A stretch of DNA of 64,000 nucleotides from positions 9,315,349-9,379,348 of the forward strand of contig CM038918.1 in the NCBI GenBank assembly GCA_021904315.1. Direction: 5' to 3'. The stretch comes from Sphagnum magellanicum (lineage: Eukaryota > Streptophyta > Sphagnopsida > Sphagnales > Sphagnaceae). Below are positions 61,734 to 64,000 of the stretch, piece after piece. Position numbers and translations under genes: made by a program. Positions within the stretch are counted from its first letter, which is position 1; each line of letters begins with the position of its first letter. The notes beneath the pieces are model-generated. The model had not been told where the DNA came from, did no database searches, and worked only from the letters and a program-made list of their open reading frames with translations.

Positions 61734-63647
61734 CCCTCTCTCACACTCCAAGATAAGTTTCAGATTTCTACTATAATTTTTACAAGGTTTGAATCATGTG
61801 TAGATCCTATACTCCCATCATGTTTATAAGTTTTTGGAATTAAAATTTTCCAAGTGATTTGGTTAAAATGTTTGCAACTTGGTTTTTAGTGTCTATATGT
61901 TTCACATCTATTTCACCTGATAAGATTTTTTTCCCAAATGAAGCGGTAATGTATTTCTATGTGCTTTAAGCAAGCATGTAAGTCAAAGTTCTTCGCAATT
62001 TTAATGCAACTTTGATTGTCAACATGAATAATAGTGGTTTGGTTTTGTAGCACCTCGAGTGCTTGAAGAATATCATAACCACATTGATTTTTTGCCCCTT
62101 TTGCTAAAGTTTAGTATTTTACTTCGGTTGAAGATAATGCAATCGTGGGTTGCTTATGGGAACACTAGGTGATCGGTCTATTACCTAATTGAAATAGGTA
62201 ACAAATTGTTGATTTCCATTCCTAACACTCTACCCCCCAATCTGCAGTTGTAAATCCATTCAAGCCATTGCTATCCCGAACTTCATAGAAAATTCCAAAT
62301 TCTTGAGTTCCTTGATGTAGTGTAACACATGTTTTGTTGCTTCAAGATGGACCTTGTGCGGTGCATTTATGTATTGACTTATAATACTTATGGCAAACAA
62401 AATATACAGGTGAATATAAATAAAGTAGATTAATTTTCCTACTATTTGACAAAAAATGGTAGGATCTCTTGGTTATGATGTTTCCTCTTTCTCAAATTTG
62501 AAGCCATTTGGAAATGGTGTTTAGGAAAGGTTGTAGTTATTCATGCAAAGTTGTTCAAGAAATTTCCGCATGTAGTCCTTTTGACACATGGAAATGATTT
62601 TATTAACACGAAGAAATTTGGCTCTCAAATGGAAATTTAGATAACCTAGATTAGTCATTTCAAACTTGACTTCTAACTGATACGTGATCCACTTGATTTG
62701 TGTTGTGTGATTTCTTGTAATTAATTATCATTGACATACAAAATCAAAATCATCATTTATCCATCTTTTAAGGTGTAGCAAAGATCATGATCTACATCAT
62801 TTTGTAGAAGACCTTGGTCCCTAAGATACATATCAATTTTTTTCATATTAGGCTATACAAGCTTGTTAAAGCCCATACAAGGTTTTCTTGAGGTACCATA
62901 CTTCAGATTCTTGACTTGGAATCATAAATTTTTTTGGTTGTGTTATGTAAACCTCCATTGAGGAATGGAGTTTTTATGTTGAGATGAAATATCTCTCACT
63001 TCTCATGTGCAACTAATGCTACTATTGACCACACTATATTCCGCTAAACCACATGTGCAAACATTAACTTGTTGGGGCACTCTTAGTTGTTGTGCTCTTG
63101 GTTGCCATGCTTTTGATGGTGTTTGTCCTAATTGCTATGCTCCTAGCTACATTGGTGTTCTTGACTATGCTGGTGTTCCTGATTGAGATGCAATGGTAGG
63201 TTCGACAAAAATCCCAAGCCTTGAAAGGCCAATGATCCCTTGATTTGTAGAGCTAGAAGCCTCATGAATAGTGAGTGACAACAATCATTACATAGGTGCT
63301 AGTCCTACAGGCATTATGACATCCCATATCTTTTCTATTTGTAAGTTATTTTTTATTCTAATTCTTCATGTGTGGTAATTGCTAGACCCAACCAACTTAA
63401 TGGCATCTAGAAAGACATTTTATGTGAAAAAATATAGATGTAACATAAAACCAATAATGAGAGCCAGAAATAAGCTCCACATTCTTTCTAACGCATGTAT
63501 TGGAATTGTGTTCACAATATTCCACTTATTTAGATATTTATTTGGAGTTTTAAATCATAGAAACTATTTAGTCTTTCACCAAGTGGAGCTGAGCTCACAC
63601 AACATGTCCACTAGCTTAAATTTTTTGTAGACCATGCTTTGATACCA

Positions 63648-63931
63648 TGTGAAAAAATGGACATTCAATATTAAAATTAAATCTAGTACTATTACACAAG
63701 AATGATCTAGAAGATTGAAAAAAACACTCAAAAGAAAAGAATAAAAATAAAAATTAGCAATATAAAAATAAATAAAATTAAATGCTAATCTATTTTACTA
63801 ATGAAAGACTTACATGCTGATAGCATAGTGTAACTGAATAACCTCCAAAGAGATCATGGTTTGAAAACCATGTAACAAATGTAAGAAAAAGATGAGGAGA
63901 TCAACAAGGTGAATGTGTACTACTATTAACA
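63648..63931 (-). repeat. 5' LTR of the copia element
   Basis: The right copy directly abuts the tRNA-Met primer binding site (63636-63647), which fixes the orientation of the element as minus strand. Beyond 63931 only about 70 bases of unassigned AT-rich DNA remain. Confidence 0.92.
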
Positions 63932-64000
63932 CATAGTGCTGCTTGTAGTACATTTTAAAATCCAACTCATCGATGGGTTTTTAAACATACCAAGAGAATA

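Larger units (their letters stand above)
61445..63931 (-). mobile_element. Ty1/copia LTR retrotransposon, internally deleted
   Basis: Two LTRs bound the element: 61445-61733 (289 bp) and 63648-63931 (284 bp), both TGTGA...TTAACA on the plus strand, with the 5' LTR at the right. Next to the 5' LTR, TGGTATCAAAGC (63636-63647, minus strand) is the primer binding site for initiator tRNA-Met. A polypurine tract (GAGAGAGGG, minus) sits at 61734-61742. The interior has reverse-transcriptase traces (YLRDQGLLQNDVDHDLCYTL near 62790-62850, then ILILYVND). RNase H follows with HVDNQSCIKIAKNFDLHACL and KHIEIHYRFIWEK near 61930-62030. The interior is about 1.9 kb, so gag, protease and most of integrase are missing. 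The 5-bp flanks do not match (TAGAA, CATAG). Confidence 0.93.

Overview
This is nuclear DNA from a land plant. Genes have GT-AG introns of roughly 70 to 1,200 bp and lie in AT-rich DNA with decayed plant transposons (hAT, PIF/Harbinger, CACTA, Ty1/copia). Plant-specific genes are present: a CBSCBSPB-type protein, LEUNIG, and a plant-type mitochondrial ATP synthase delta-prime subunit. Low gene density and divergent intergenic DNA suggest a large genome, possibly a fern, lycophyte, bryophyte or gymnosperm. The lineage cannot be settled from the sequence alone.

Layout. The 3' end of a PB1-domain gene (CBSCBSPB family) enters at the left edge (about 42-444, +). About 8 kb of AT-rich DNA with a hAT remnant follows. 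A complete LEUNIG/LUG-type co-repressor gene occupies 8893-17734 (+). I assembled it as 18 exons that keep frame throughout and encode about 910 residues: LisH/LUFS domain, Gln/His-rich linker, WD40 propeller. Downstream, in opposite orientation, lies a second, dead copy (19581-24955, -). Its recognisable exons match the live gene in order and almost in length, but it has lost the start codon, carries frameshifts and a stop, and lacks exons 10-16. The gene for the mitochondrial F1 ATP synthase delta-prime subunit follows (27135-28332, +, two exons).

From 28.4 to 47.5 kb the window is mostly transposon graveyard: a PIF/Harbinger transposase (29.5-30.6 kb), a tandem array of about 163-bp units (36.6-37.3 kb), a CACTA/TNP2 transposase with its DUF4218 and DUF4216 regions (38.4-43.0 kb), and a pair of about 616-bp direct repeats with TG...CA ends (31.95 and 45.19 kb). 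At 47705-50837 (-) is a six-exon gene for a conserved-looking protein of about 490 residues with a PDZ-like C-terminal half, which I cannot name. Its second intron carries an 11-copy minisatellite.

From 51 to 61 kb there are local tandem duplications, two U2 snRNA-derived segments, a structured inverted repeat and a possible first exon with an EVH1/PH-like motif (about 60.35-60.81 kb, -). The window ends with an internally deleted Ty1/copia element (61445-63931, -) with both LTRs, primer binding site and polypurine tract.

The genes are unrelated in function and there is no operon-like logic. The most notable arrangement is the tail-to-tail LEUNIG gene and pseudogene, a natural inverted repeat that could give double-stranded RNA against LEUNIG if transcription reads through. 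No evidence of an entirely new system was found.
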